Assembly (NCBI RefSeq): GCF_001411555.2
Contig: NC_049903.1
Span: 29,801,083-29,865,082, forward strand
Direction of reading: 5' to 3'
Source: Juglans regia
Taxonomy: Eukaryota > Streptophyta > Magnoliopsida > Fagales > Juglandaceae
DNA length: 64,000 bases
Positions within the stretch are counted from its first letter, which is position 1; each line of letters opens with the position of its first letter. Below, in pieces: positions 1-10,415 of the stretch. Made by a program: the position numbers and the translations under genes. Below the pieces are notes generated by a model. The model worked only from the letters and a program-made list of their open reading frames with translations. It was not told the DNA's origin and did not search any database.

Positions 1-155
1 ACCCCATATGGTATGGATAAAGGTAGGTGGTGTATGGGATCCCACATTGCTTGGGAAGGAGAAGTTCTTGCTCTTTATAAGGTTTCAATGGGGCTCCAAT
101 TGTATCATTTTGGAGTATAGGCCATGTGGTTTGGGCCTTCCATTGGGGCGTTACA
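1..155 (-). mobile_element. LTR end fragment (retrotransposon), cut by the window edge
   Basis: Read on the minus strand, this stretch begins TGTAACGCCCC at position 155, the usual start of a plant Ty3/gypsy-type LTR. The plus strand carries a GGGATCCCACATTG block often seen in plant LTRs. The LINE reading frame begins right after it, so it probably inserted into, or lies against, the LINE at 156-3614. The other end is outside the window, so neither length nor target duplication can be seen. Assignment is from motif memory only. Confidence 0.4.
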
Positions 156-3100
156 CTGCTTCTATTGGTTATGTGAAGTAAGGAGTTGTAGGCAAAGAAC
201 AGACAATTTATCTTCAGATATGAGGCAGTTTGGACTTTGAGGGATGAGTGTTCTACCATAGTTAAGGAAGCATGGCATCATGTTTGTAGTGGTGACTTAG
301 TTGATGAGCTTATTAGAAAGAGGTTGTTTAACTGTCAAAAGGCTCTTCAGAAGATGACAAATTACTCTAAGAGGAAAACTCCCCTGTACATTAAGAAGAA
401 GATGAAAGTTGTAGCTGATTTGCAGGATAATGGAGATGAGACTCACCTTAGTTATGTAAAGCAACATCAATAGGACACTGAATTACATCTTGCTGAGGAG
501 GAGCTCATATGGAAGCAATGAGCAAAACAACATTGGCTACAATTTGGTGATCAAAATACAACTTTCTTCCACCTGTATGTATCTCAAAGAAGGAAAGCAA
601 AATCAATAAGGCAACTGGTGGATCAATATGAGAATAAAGTTACAGAAAGGTAGTATATTGGTGATCTCTTTTCAAGGTTTTTCATTAACCTTTTTAACTC
701 ATCTAATCCCACAATTATTGACAGTTGCATATCATGAATGGATACAAAAGTTATAGATGATATGAACAAAAGTTTGCTTATGCAATTCACAGAAGAAGTG
801 AAGGATGCTATGTTTCAAATGAATCCTTTAAGCTCCCCTGGACCCGATGGCTTCCCTTCTCACTTTTATCAAACTCATTGGGAGATTGTAAGAAAAGAAG
901 TGTGCAATTTTGCTTTACATGTTTTGAATAATGGTAGTTCTTTGAAGGGTATTAATGATACTTACATGACCTTGATTCCAAAGCTAAAAGAGGCAAATTT
1001 TTTTTATGATTTTAGGCCAATTAGCTTATGCAATGTCATTTATAAAGTGGTTGCTAAGATGATAACTAATAGGCTTAAAACCATATTGCCTCATATTATC
1101 TCTCCTAACCAAAGTGTCTTTGTTCCTGGCAGGTTAATTTTTGACAATGTTTTAATTGCCTATGAAACTTTACATGTTATGAACTCAAAAATGCAAGGAA
1201 AATCTAGATTCATGGCATTAAAGTTGGACACGAGCAAGGCTTACGACATGGTAGCATGGTCTTTTCTTGAAGCTGTGATGAGAAAATTGGGATTTTATGA
1301 CAAGTGGATCTCTCTTATTATGGGTTGCCTCTCTTCTGTTTCCTATTCTATCTTAATAAATGGTGATCTTCAACAGGTTTTTCTTCCATCATGAGGTCTA
1401 AGGTAGGGAGATCCTCTTTCTCCCTACCTTTTTGTTATCTGTGTTGAAGGTCTATCATGCATGTTGCACCAAGCTGAGGCACTAGGCAGTATATCAAGTG
1501 TGCCAGTTGTGAGGGGAGCAGTCCTTGTCAACCACATATTCTTTGCTAATGACAGTTTGCTCTTTTGCAAAGCAAACTCTCTAGAGTGGTCAAGGATTCT
1601 CCATATTCTTGAGACATATGAACAAGGGTCTGGTCAGATGTTAAACAAAGAAAAGACTTCTATTCTCTTTAATAGAAATACACTTATTGAGGATCAGAAC
1701 ACCATCTTGATGATTGCTAGGATCAAATCTCAAAAGCTCTATTGAGAAATATTTGGGACTTCCAGCTATTGTGGGAAGAAAGAAAATGGCTGCATTTCAT
1801 TCACTCATTGATAAAACATGGGCTTGAGTTACAAACTGGAGATCTAAATTCTTATTTGCTGCAGGCAATGAAATATTGGTGAAAGCTGTGCTACAGGCCA
1901 TACCCACTTACACAATAGGGATTTTCCTGTTGCTTAACTCCATTATACAGAAGCTGAATAAGTTACTAAGGAATTTTTGGTGGGGTTTCAATGAAGACAA
2001 ATCTAAAATCTCGTGGGTAAAATGGATTCATCTGGGGAAAGGAAAAGAGCAAGGTGGACTGGGGTTTAGAGAGTTTAAGTCCTTTAATAATGCTATGTTA
2101 TCAAAGCAATGTTGGAAAATTTTAGAAAACCCTTAGTCTCTGGTAGCCAAGGTGCTTAAACACAAGTATTTCCCCCACACAGATTTTCTAGAGGCCAAAT
2201 TGGGATCCAGACCCTCCTATGCATGGAGGAGTCTTATGGCAGGGCATAAATTATTAAAGAAGACCTGATATGGAGAGTTGGAGATGGAAAATGGATAAGG
2301 ATATGGGAGGATAGGTGGCTCACAGATTCAAGCAGTTTGGTGATTAAAAGTCAGGATCAAAATGTTTCAAGAATTGAGAGGGTGGCAGACCTTATCCATC
2401 CTGTATTCAATATGTGGAATGAGGATGTTATCTCTAATATGTTCTCCTCAACTGATGTCAATAGAATTAAGTCCATCCATCTCAGTTCTGTTGGTAGGGA
2501 AGACATGCATGATGGTGTGGGTCTATACTAAGATTGGAATACACTCATTTAAGAGTGCCTAATTGCTGCAACAGGAGCTGCTCAGTCAAAGAGAGGGGGA
2601 ATCTTCGAAAGGGAAGGAAAAGTGAATGATGGAAGGTTATTTGGAAGATGCATGTCCTTAATGTTGTTAAAATGTTCATATGGAATGCCTGCAAAAATGC
2701 CTTGCCTACCTTATTGAACCTATTTTATAGGAAAGTGACAAAAGATGATGCTTGCCCTATTTGAAAAATTTCTCCTGAAATAGTTTCTCATGCCCTTTGG
2801 GATTGTGAATCAGCAAAAGATGTGTGGTGCCAAGCTAGTAAAAGGATACAAAAGATGGCTATCCACATTCCCTCATTTTTGGAGTTTTGGGAGGTCTTGG
2901 TTCAGACACTGCAAAAAGATGAGTTAGCTAAGTTTGCAATGATTGCTAGACTAATTTGGTTCAGGAGGAACAGCTTTGTCCATGATAAGGGCTTTTCTCA
3001 CCCTGATTCAATTATTATTAAGGCAACTGAGGAGATAACTTGCTTCAAGCAATGTCAAATTTAGAAACACTTGAGAAGGCCTGCTGCTCGAGAGCATTGT

Positions 3101-3614
3101 TGTAGATGGGTGAAACCTCCTGTGGGTTTTTACAAATTTATAAAGGAGCAGGTAAAGTTGGGATAGGTGTTGTTATAAGGGATCAATGGGTCAGGTTGCT
3201 GGTACTCTTCAAGCTCACAAAGAGCTTATTGCAGATTCCTTATTTGCAGAAGCTTATGCATTGATGCTAGTAGCCATTTTCTGTCGAGACATGGGAATTC
3301 AGAATGTTATCATGGAAGGTGATGCGGTACAAGTCATCAACATTCTGAACAATGCAAATACTAATTGGAGCTAAGGAGGAATCCTTATTGCAGACACCAA
3401 AAACATCCTCAATTCCTTACATTCATGGTTAGCTTCTCATGTTAAGAGGGAAGGAAATAAAGCTGCCCACATTTTAGCTAGAAATGATATGTCCCTAAAG
3501 GAAGACTTATATGTAATGAAGATTATCCAGCTTGTATACATTCCACTATTATTAGTGAAATGGTGTAAGTCATTCATGAGCAATAAACCAATTGGTTTTT
3601 TTTTAAAAAAAAAA
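156..3614 (+). pseudogene. L1-type LINE ORF2 remnant with reverse transcriptase and RNase H domains
   Basis: This is a decayed plant L1-clade LINE. Conserved blocks appear in order: SSPGPDGF and FRPISLCN (838-1040), VPGRLIFDN (near 1125), KLDTSKAYD (near 1225), a G-R-GDPLSP block interrupted by stops (1391-1430), and FANDSLLFC near 1541, where the catalytic FADD has become FAND. Then come the WWGFNEDKSKISW thumb region (1979-2030), a zf-RVT-like stretch (2640-2900) and an RNase H-like region (3150-3500) with AEAYAL and MEGDA motifs. The endonuclease is missing. The element ends in a run of A at 3605-3614. Many stops and frame changes show it is long dead. The RNase H domain separates it from the LINE at 31632. 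Confidence 0.88.
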
Positions 3615-3893
3615 GTGATGTGAATGGTGTGCTCTACACACCAGCTTAATAATATAATAACTCTTTATGTACATTTGGTCTTTTAAGTTAACTGACTCTA
3701 ACATGGCATAGTCCAACAAACTATTATTTACAAATTTTACTTGCTTGAAAAATAAAAAAGGTTGAACAAGGGTTACTCTAGGGCTCATTTGAGGAGTGAG
3801 ATGAGATGAGAATTTTGTGAATAGTAATAAGATAGTTTGTGAATGACAGTGAGATAATTTGAGTTGAGTATTTCTTGGATTTTAAGAGAGGAG

Positions 3894-6800
3894 TGTAACA
3901 CCCTGCTCCCCAATAAAGACATTTTTAGAATTTTCAGAAAGCCAATGCTCTATTAAACTTGAACTTAAAAACTTTTCTTTTTAATAACACACCATATGTG
4001 AAATATTTTACAAATAAAAAACTTTAATAAATATTTAAAAATCTAAAATAGAGTCTGCGAAAGCATTTATTTAAAAATATGAAAGTCTCATGTGCTTATC
4101 AAAATAATTCATTTAAACCTTAAACCATAAAACTAATCATAGCATAATCTGTCTAGGCCTCTGCCTCGCCTCCTCGGGTCAAGTTCTGTTCTGCAGTCTC
4201 ATCCTCATAAATGTCATCACCTGGGATAGTTTAAAACATAAAAATATAGAAAAAAAATGAGTCGAATACTTAATAAGCAACACATCATACAGTAAATATA
4301 ATAAATATAAGGTTTCTTAAAAAACGTGCATACTCATAAATACATATGTAAATAACATGAACATGAATATGAACTTATCTTTCATTTGTCATATGTCAAT
4401 ACCCATTGTTGACCCTCGTGAGTTAGGGTTAGCAAATCTAAGTAGATTCTGATTCCGTACATGACCGCGGATTATGGAATCCATACATAAGGAAGACATA
4501 CTAGGTACACTACTAGCATGTACGACCTGACAATGCAATATGCCCATAACATATGTACCATCTTCATATTATAACATAGGTCATTAAATATCTTATAATT
4601 CATACTTCATAAAAATCATACTTGTATACTTGTCATATCATAAATTTCAAAATAAATCGCATACATACTTGTCATATCTTGTCATATATTTCAAATGAAA
4701 TTGTATTCTTTCATAAATGTAATGATACATGTTTCCTCACGTAAAATCATGATTTTTCATAAATATTTTGATGCATAAATCTTCACATAAAATCATGCAT
4801 AACTTTTCATAAATATTTTAATGCATAACTCTCACATACAATCATGTCTTTTCATAAATCCTTTGATGCATAACTCATTTCCTAAAATCATGAATTTTCA
4901 TAAATAATTTAATGCATAAACCTTCACATAAAATCATGAATTTTCATTATTTTATCATGACTTGGCTACTTAAAGAAGGGCTTCCAATGAAGGGCATACA
5001 TACATAATATTTTTATGAAAGACATGCGATTTACCGTACATATGTGTAAGGGTATGATCATGCTACTTATCTTATAGCGTTGCTTCCACAATCTCACGTC
5101 GTAGCTTGTGACCTATACGAGGCACTAATCGTCACTAACGTTTCATAGAACAACGTGTCGTAGCATTCTAATTACTTGGAATGAGGTAAGTTAATAACTA
5201 TTCAGTTATACTAAAATTATTAGATAGTAGTATTATCTAAGACTCATAACATATTCCTTGATTTTCTATTTAAGATATAACATAATAATTTTATTAAAAA
5301 ACTACTTAAATAGATGATTGGGATATTAATAAAATAGTGGGCTCAATACTATACTTTAAAATATACTTTAAACTCTTTAAACATTTTCTTATAAAGCTAA
5401 GTCTATGACTAATATATTTATTCAATTAAAAGCTAGGCACATTTAAAACGACATACATGATACAAAGGTGTTTTCTGAAAAATAAACCATGCCCAACCTA
5501 TTATTAAATATAAGACACGTCCAACAAGACTCAACTTAATAGAAGGGCATTTTGGGAAGACAAAATAATGGGTATGGGCATTTTGAGAAGGTTGAAGATA
5601 AAATAAATAAAAGAAGAGAAGCTCATACGCTTATGGGAGAAGAGGATTGTGCGATGCTCACCGAGAGAAAGATCAGCTACGACGAAGGGTCATGGTGGCT
5701 GGCTGAGGTTCACAGTGGCTAGGAGTGGTTGGCGTCGTACTGGGCTTCTCTGGCCAGTGGTGCGGCACAAGAGAGAGAATGAGTGAGAGAGATGAAGAGC
5801 GAGAGAGAGACGGAGAGTGAGAAAGAGAGAATAGAACATGATGTGAGGGAGATGGACTTACGTATGGTGGTCCGGTGCGTAGTGTAGCCGAGCTGCGGCC
5901 ATGTGGTGTGGACGTTTCCGGCGAGGAGCGATGGCTGACAAGGTGGAAACTTGGCTTTACGGTGGGCTCCAAAATTGCTCTGTTCTTGAGTGATAAAACA
6001 GAGGCTTGCCGTACAGGGTTGTCTGTAGCTTATAGTGGACTAGGGCGGATTTGGGTGGTGTCGTGTGGGTGTGTGGGTCTTCTTTGATGTTTCCGTGGTA
6101 GTTTGAGGTGGAACTACCTTAAGGTAGTGCGGCGGCAACATAGTCTAGGGTTGAGTTTTGGTCAATCCAAGCTTGGTGATTCTCGGTTTACAGTGGGTGT
6201 CGCATGTGTTTTGTGGTGCAGGAGAGCAGCTGTTGATGGTTGCTATGGTGAGTGTATTTTGACGTTGGGATAAAGAGGAACTAATGTGAGGGAGATGGAG
6301 GCTGGGTGGTTTCCATTCGGTGCTGATTCGATGGGGTCTCGTGCCACGGTTGTTGGGCGACAGTGGACTATTCTTTTCATGCAGGAGGGCTAAACATATT
6401 TATAAATCTAGCTGGTTGTGAACCAAAAGGAAAACCCTAGAGATGACAAACGTGCATGCAGAGGAAACGGGTACGATAAAGCCATGCATGTAGTGATAAA
6501 CAGGCAAGGAACAAGATCTAAACCGTGCATGAAGAGGGAAGCAACATGCAAGTCGTGGGGTCAGAAGGAAAGTCTCATGGAGAGAAAATCGGGGGAAGAT
6601 ATATATGATTGTTTGATCAAAGTAGTGGTATATATATAGCCACTGTTGAAAACCCTAGTGGGAGTAGATCACGTACGTGCATGGTATCAGTTGTGGAATT
6701 AGTTTCGTGCGTGGTTGAAATTTGTGGAAGGAAATTTGGTAGCTAGGAGTTTTATTATGAAAAGGAAAGCACAATAGTAATAGTGTTTGGAGTCTAACAC

Positions 6801-6960
6801 TCACGACATTGGAGTTTAAAAAAAAAAAATAGAACCTTAACTCTAGATTTAAATAAATATAACTTATCTGATAAGTCCTTTTATGGGCTTTAACTCATTT
6901 ATTAAGCTTAATAAAATTATCCATAATTTATCCCTAAAAATATAGGATCATGTCGTTGCA
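3894..6960. mobile_element. LTR-like insertion, probable solo LTR (3067 bp)
   Basis: The sequence starts TGTAACACCC at 3894 and ends GTCGTTGCA at 6960, giving the TG...CA termini of an LTR. It is flanked by a perfect 5-bp target duplication, AGGAG, at 3889-3893 and 6961-6965. I see no second LTR copy, primer-binding site or gag-pol reading frame, so a solo LTR is the simplest reading. Long LTRs beginning TGTAACACCC are known from Ty3/gypsy chromoviruses of the Tekay/Del type. That family assignment is inference. The left two thirds are AT-rich with TCATAAAT-like repeats (4560-4950), while 5640-6700 is richer in G and C with only short ORFs. Confidence 0.72.
4560..4950. repeat. Degenerate short repeats, TTTTCATAAAT(A) plus ATGCATAA plus ACATAAAATCATG
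   Basis: Several imperfect copies of a roughly 60-base unit (TTTTCATAAAT, then TTTGATGCATAA, then CACATAAAATCATG) follow one another inside the LTR-like insertion. No coding potential is visible. Confidence 0.6.
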
Positions 6961-7339
6961 AGGAGATAAAAAGTTGAATAAAAAATATTATAAGGTTAAA
7001 ATATTGTTAGAATATAGTTTTATAATATTATTTTTACTTAAAGATTTGAAAAAGTTGAATTGTTTTTTATTTTTTGTTTCAAAATTTAGAAAATTGTAAT
7101 GATTAGTTTGAAAAAGTTGTAATGATTAATTTGTGTATTTGAATTATGTTTGAGAATGAGATAAGATGAGATGAGATGAGATCTATTTCCAAACAAGCTT
7201 AATAAAAATTGGGAAAGTTATGCTTTACATTAAACTATCATTTTTTAGAAATATGGCCTCAAATTATCCAATTTTCACAATCCTACAATTAAAATGCAAG
7301 TTACAATCCTCACTTCGATTAGAATATTATAATTAAGAT

Positions 7340-8247
7340 TAGGGGTGAAAAACCGACCCCTCGGTTCGGTTCTATACAATAATAAAAACCGACCCCTCAA
7401 TTTGGTTCTATACAAAAATACAAACCGACCGAAACTGGTATTTTGGAGAAGAAAATTGGCCGCATAAGGGGTAAAACTGTCCATTTCAGTTGCCGGCTGG
7501 TTCACGGTCGGTTTGGCGGTTTGTTGGAAATCAGTTCTTGCAATCCCACCACCAAATTCAAAAATTTCCAGCAATCCCGAAATAGCCATTCAATCCCACA
7601 ACAAAATCAAGAAAATATATATAACACTAGACAAAATAGAATACCACAAAATACAAATCACGATGCCACTCTCTAGAGTGAAATTATTAACTGAAAATCA
7701 GACCTAAAAATTTTTTTTTTGGAGTGAAAACTGAAAAGACCAGTGGGTCCATGGGAGTGGGATGCGTCGTTTGTTAGAGGGACGTGGACGTCGGGGAGGC
7801 TGGGCTGCTACCGTTACTGTTGCCAATGATGCAGTTGCTGGAGATGAGGGCTGTAGAAGGCTGAAGCTGGAGATCGAGGATGAAATGAGGGTTGAGGGCT
7901 CGAATGAGTAGAGAAGAAGAGGGCACGCCCTTTTGAATAAGCCCTAGGATGAACCGTTCTCCTTTAGTTTTTTTTTTAAACACAAGAAGTAAAACTACGC
8001 CGTTTTACTTATTTAAGTGAAACAACGTCGTTTTAGAATGTCATATATATAAAACAGAAGGGGTTGCTGATGTCGGCCGGTTCATCGATTTTTTCCTGGT
8101 TCAAATCGTGATTGAACCGGCCGACTTTGATTTTGTTAAAATTTCACCGCTAGTTAACCTGTTCACTGCTAGTTTCGGCTGGTTCTGAGCTCCGGTGGCC
8201 AGTCTGGGTCGGTCCCGGTCGGCTTTCCTGTTTCATGTACATCCCTA
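7340..8247. mobile_element. Non-autonomous hAT-like DNA transposon (908 bp)
   Basis: A perfect 8-bp duplication ATTAAGAT flanks the element (7332-7339 and 8248-8255). The left end is TAGGGGTGAAAAACCGACC. The right end read in reverse is TAGGGATGTACATG, followed by AAGCCGACC, so the terminal inverted repeats are short and imperfect with GGTCGG/CCGACC-rich subterminal DNA. An 8-bp duplication is the hallmark of the hAT superfamily. The interior encodes no recognisable transposase, only short ORFs, so any movement depended on an enzyme supplied elsewhere. Confidence 0.8.
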
Positions 8248-8450
8248 ATTAAGATCATGCCATGTCATGTTTTTTTATGTTAAACTTGAACAAATCTGAC
8301 AATTGGGGGGCAAATATCATATATTATGCATTGAAAAGGGGTTCGTAAAATAATTAAAAAAAAACTGGGACCTATTTGGAATTAATTTTTTTTCGGTTGC
8401 GCCCCTTTAACTCAACACTGGACCGCGCGTGCATGATGATAGACACTAGG

Positions 8451-8457
8451 TATAAGT
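8451..8457 (+). promoter_or_regulatory. Probable TATA box of eIF3a
   Basis: TATAAGT lies about 30 bases before the CT-rich leader region (8470-8547) that precedes the leader splice donor. The sequence match and spacing are the only evidence. Confidence 0.5.
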
Positions 8458-8544
8458 AGACTCAATCGCTCCCTTCGTTTCATCATCTTCAGTTCTTAGG
8501 GCAACCTCGGCTGCAGATCCTGTGCCAACAGGAGAGCTTAAACC

Positions 8545-8548
<4 letters not shown>

Positions 8549-8580
<32 letters not shown>

Positions 8581-8602
8581 TCTCTCTCGCGCGCGCGCGC
8601 GC
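8549..8602. repeat. (CT)n microsatellite followed by (GC)n
   Basis: About 19 CT units with one interruption, then alternating GC, starting at the second base of the eIF3a leader-intron donor. Confidence 0.9.
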
Positions 8603-9939
8603 CGAATAATTAAATCGAATTAACCGATCCGATGGCTGCGTGCCCTAAAACCACGAGCCTTTACAGCAAAACACGATTACTCTATATCAAAAGATGGCTC
8701 TTTTTTGTAGTTCAGATCGTATATTCGTTAGTGTATTTTAGTTTCTATGCGATTGGTTATGCGAAACTTGAGTCTTAGATTATGACTGCCGATTCCATAT
8801 TTGATACGTAATTTCGAATTTCCAGGAGTTGAAATGTTATACAGTCTCTTATTTCTGCTAAACCTAGCATAGTCTCGTCGCTATTTTATATAGACCCGTG
8901 TTCTGCTATTTCTTGTTGAAAGTTATGTCACAGTTCATGGGAAAAGGTTTTTATTTCATTTTTTTAAAATTTATTTTCTTCAGAAATGCTTCCAAATTTT
9001 TATAGAAATATGAGGTCCAATTTTACCAATCTTAGTTAATTAGACTCAACATCTGCGCAATCGGGAGCTATGATTTGATCCCAGAAATGGACTCTAGTAG
9101 TGAATTGCAATATGCATGCTTTTTGTCGATTTTTATGAATATTACAATGTGTGCGATCATAATAAAAGTGGACTGATTAATTCAATTAACTCATAAGCTA
9201 CAATGTCAGGGATGGTTAGAAATTTGAAGTCACATTTTTTTTTTTAATGGATAAAATGGGTTTTCAAGTGACAATCGTTGGGTAGTAGTGCATTTTGCAT
9301 AACAAAAATGTAACTGTTTTTTGGTACACAGCATAACATGTGTTATGCCCTACGCAGGCTCTATAATATGGCCTTCTTCTGTTCGTATTCAGTGCTGCAT
9401 GATTGCTAGTAAAAATGTCTTGGGCATAGTTGAATCTTGACATTCTTATTTGTGGTTTAGTTAAAAACCAAAAACTTAGTAGTTTGTTTTAATTTTGTGA
9501 GCAACCATTGTGGGTGATTACATGCTCTCTGTAGTCTACTGCAGTACTGATCCTTAGTTTCCCATTTTTGGTAGTGCACTATGAAAAGTAGTTTGTGCAG
9601 ATATCCTCTATATGGTTTATTTCCCATCCCAATAGTAGCCATTTTCTTAGGATCCTGATAGTTAACAACTTAATTTTATTTAAGTTCATATTGCTAAAGA
9701 AGCTTTTATAAAAGAAAAAGAAACATGTACAACTCCAATAATTTCTCAAAAAATAAACTTATTCCTTGACATTGTAAGTCTCATTACTTCAGTATTTTTG
9801 TCATAGTTGTATCCCCTGATATCATAGAAGGGCTTCTGACAGTACCTCTGCAGCCCCTTCATATGTATTCCCCATCTGCATCTCCAGTTCTTTGTGTTTT
9901 AGTTGATGCTGAGAATAATTTCTTCCATTTTTTTCAACA

Positions 9940-10160
9940 CCTAGGGGTTGTCTCAAGTGGTAAAAGCCTTGGTCTTGGTGGTATGCTCCCTCCAGGTCTA
10001 AGGCTCGAATCCTCTTGGGTGCAAACAATTCCTAGGCGCTATCGGATGGGGTTCTCCTTGAATTACCCGAAGTGTACTTGCGGGAAACTCCTTGCCGATG
10101 GCCTGTGCACTCCTGGGATTAGTTGAGACGCTGTTCCCGGACACACGGTGCCAATAAAAT
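9940..10160 (+). mobile_element. tRNA-derived SINE, copy 1
   Basis: The head has an A-box-like block (TGTCTCAAGTGGTAAAAG) and a B-box-like block (GGCTCGAATCC), as in RNA polymerase III promoters of tRNA-derived SINEs. The body ends GGTGCCAATAAAAT. The same body occurs, in various states of decay, at 16033-16262, 23570-23803 and 61850-62052. This copy lies in the eIF3a leader intron. Confidence 0.75.
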
Positions 10161-10415
10161 ATGTATAAACTCGGCCTCTCAACTTTAAATTTCTTTCCTT
10201 TCTCACAGTAAAACAGTGCAGTTTCTTTTTTCCCCCTTTCTTTGGTTGGCCACGATTATGGGTTGAGATGTATTAATTTATTACAAAGTGTAGATCTCTT
10301 ATTATTATATTCTTATCAAAAAAAATTTATTACAAAGTGTAGATCTCTTATTAATTTTATATCCCATCCTATCTTTTGAGCAGGCAAGGAATCTGAGTTG
10401 GTTGAATTTATTGAT

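Larger units (their letters stand above)
3781..7196. repeat. Tourist-like MITE split by an LTR insertion
   Basis: The two halves are 3781-3893 and about 6966-7196. The left half starts GGGCTCATTTGAGG and carries GAGATGAGATGAG. The right half ends with GATGAGATGAGATGAG and CCAAACAAGCTT, the inverted counterpart. If the DNA at 3894-6965 is removed, AT-rich internal sequence runs through continuously. The outer TTA/TAA duplication is only approximate, so the family call (PIF/Harbinger Tourist-like) is inferred from the better-preserved relative at 27429-28059. Confidence 0.6.
8480..10415 (+). other. eIF3a 5' leader exon and leader intron
   Basis: A leader exon of roughly 70 bases is inferred, ending AAACCCAG at 8547 before a GT donor at 8548-8549. 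The leader intron runs to the acceptor AG at 10382-10383, and the leader resumes at 10384-10415 just before the start codon. The donor opens directly into a (CT)n tract (8549-8586) followed by a GC-alternating run (8588-8602). The 1.8-kb intron carries a SINE at 9940-10160. The transcription start is not determined. Confidence 0.6.

Noticed and set aside
5640..6640. Possible genes in the GC-richer part of the LTR-like insertion (99-aa and 70-aa ORFs)
   Set aside because: They are short and simple-sequence rich (Ser/Pro/His), overlap in opposite strands and have no motif. They sit within one inserted unit bounded by AGGAG.
3894..6960. Complete LTR retrotransposon
   Set aside because: No second LTR, primer-binding site or gag-pol frame was seen between the TG and CA ends.
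9960..10020. tRNA-like A and B boxes suggested a tRNA gene
   Set aside because: The sequence does not close into a cloverleaf acceptor stem and is one of four dispersed copies with a common non-tRNA body, so it is a SINE head.
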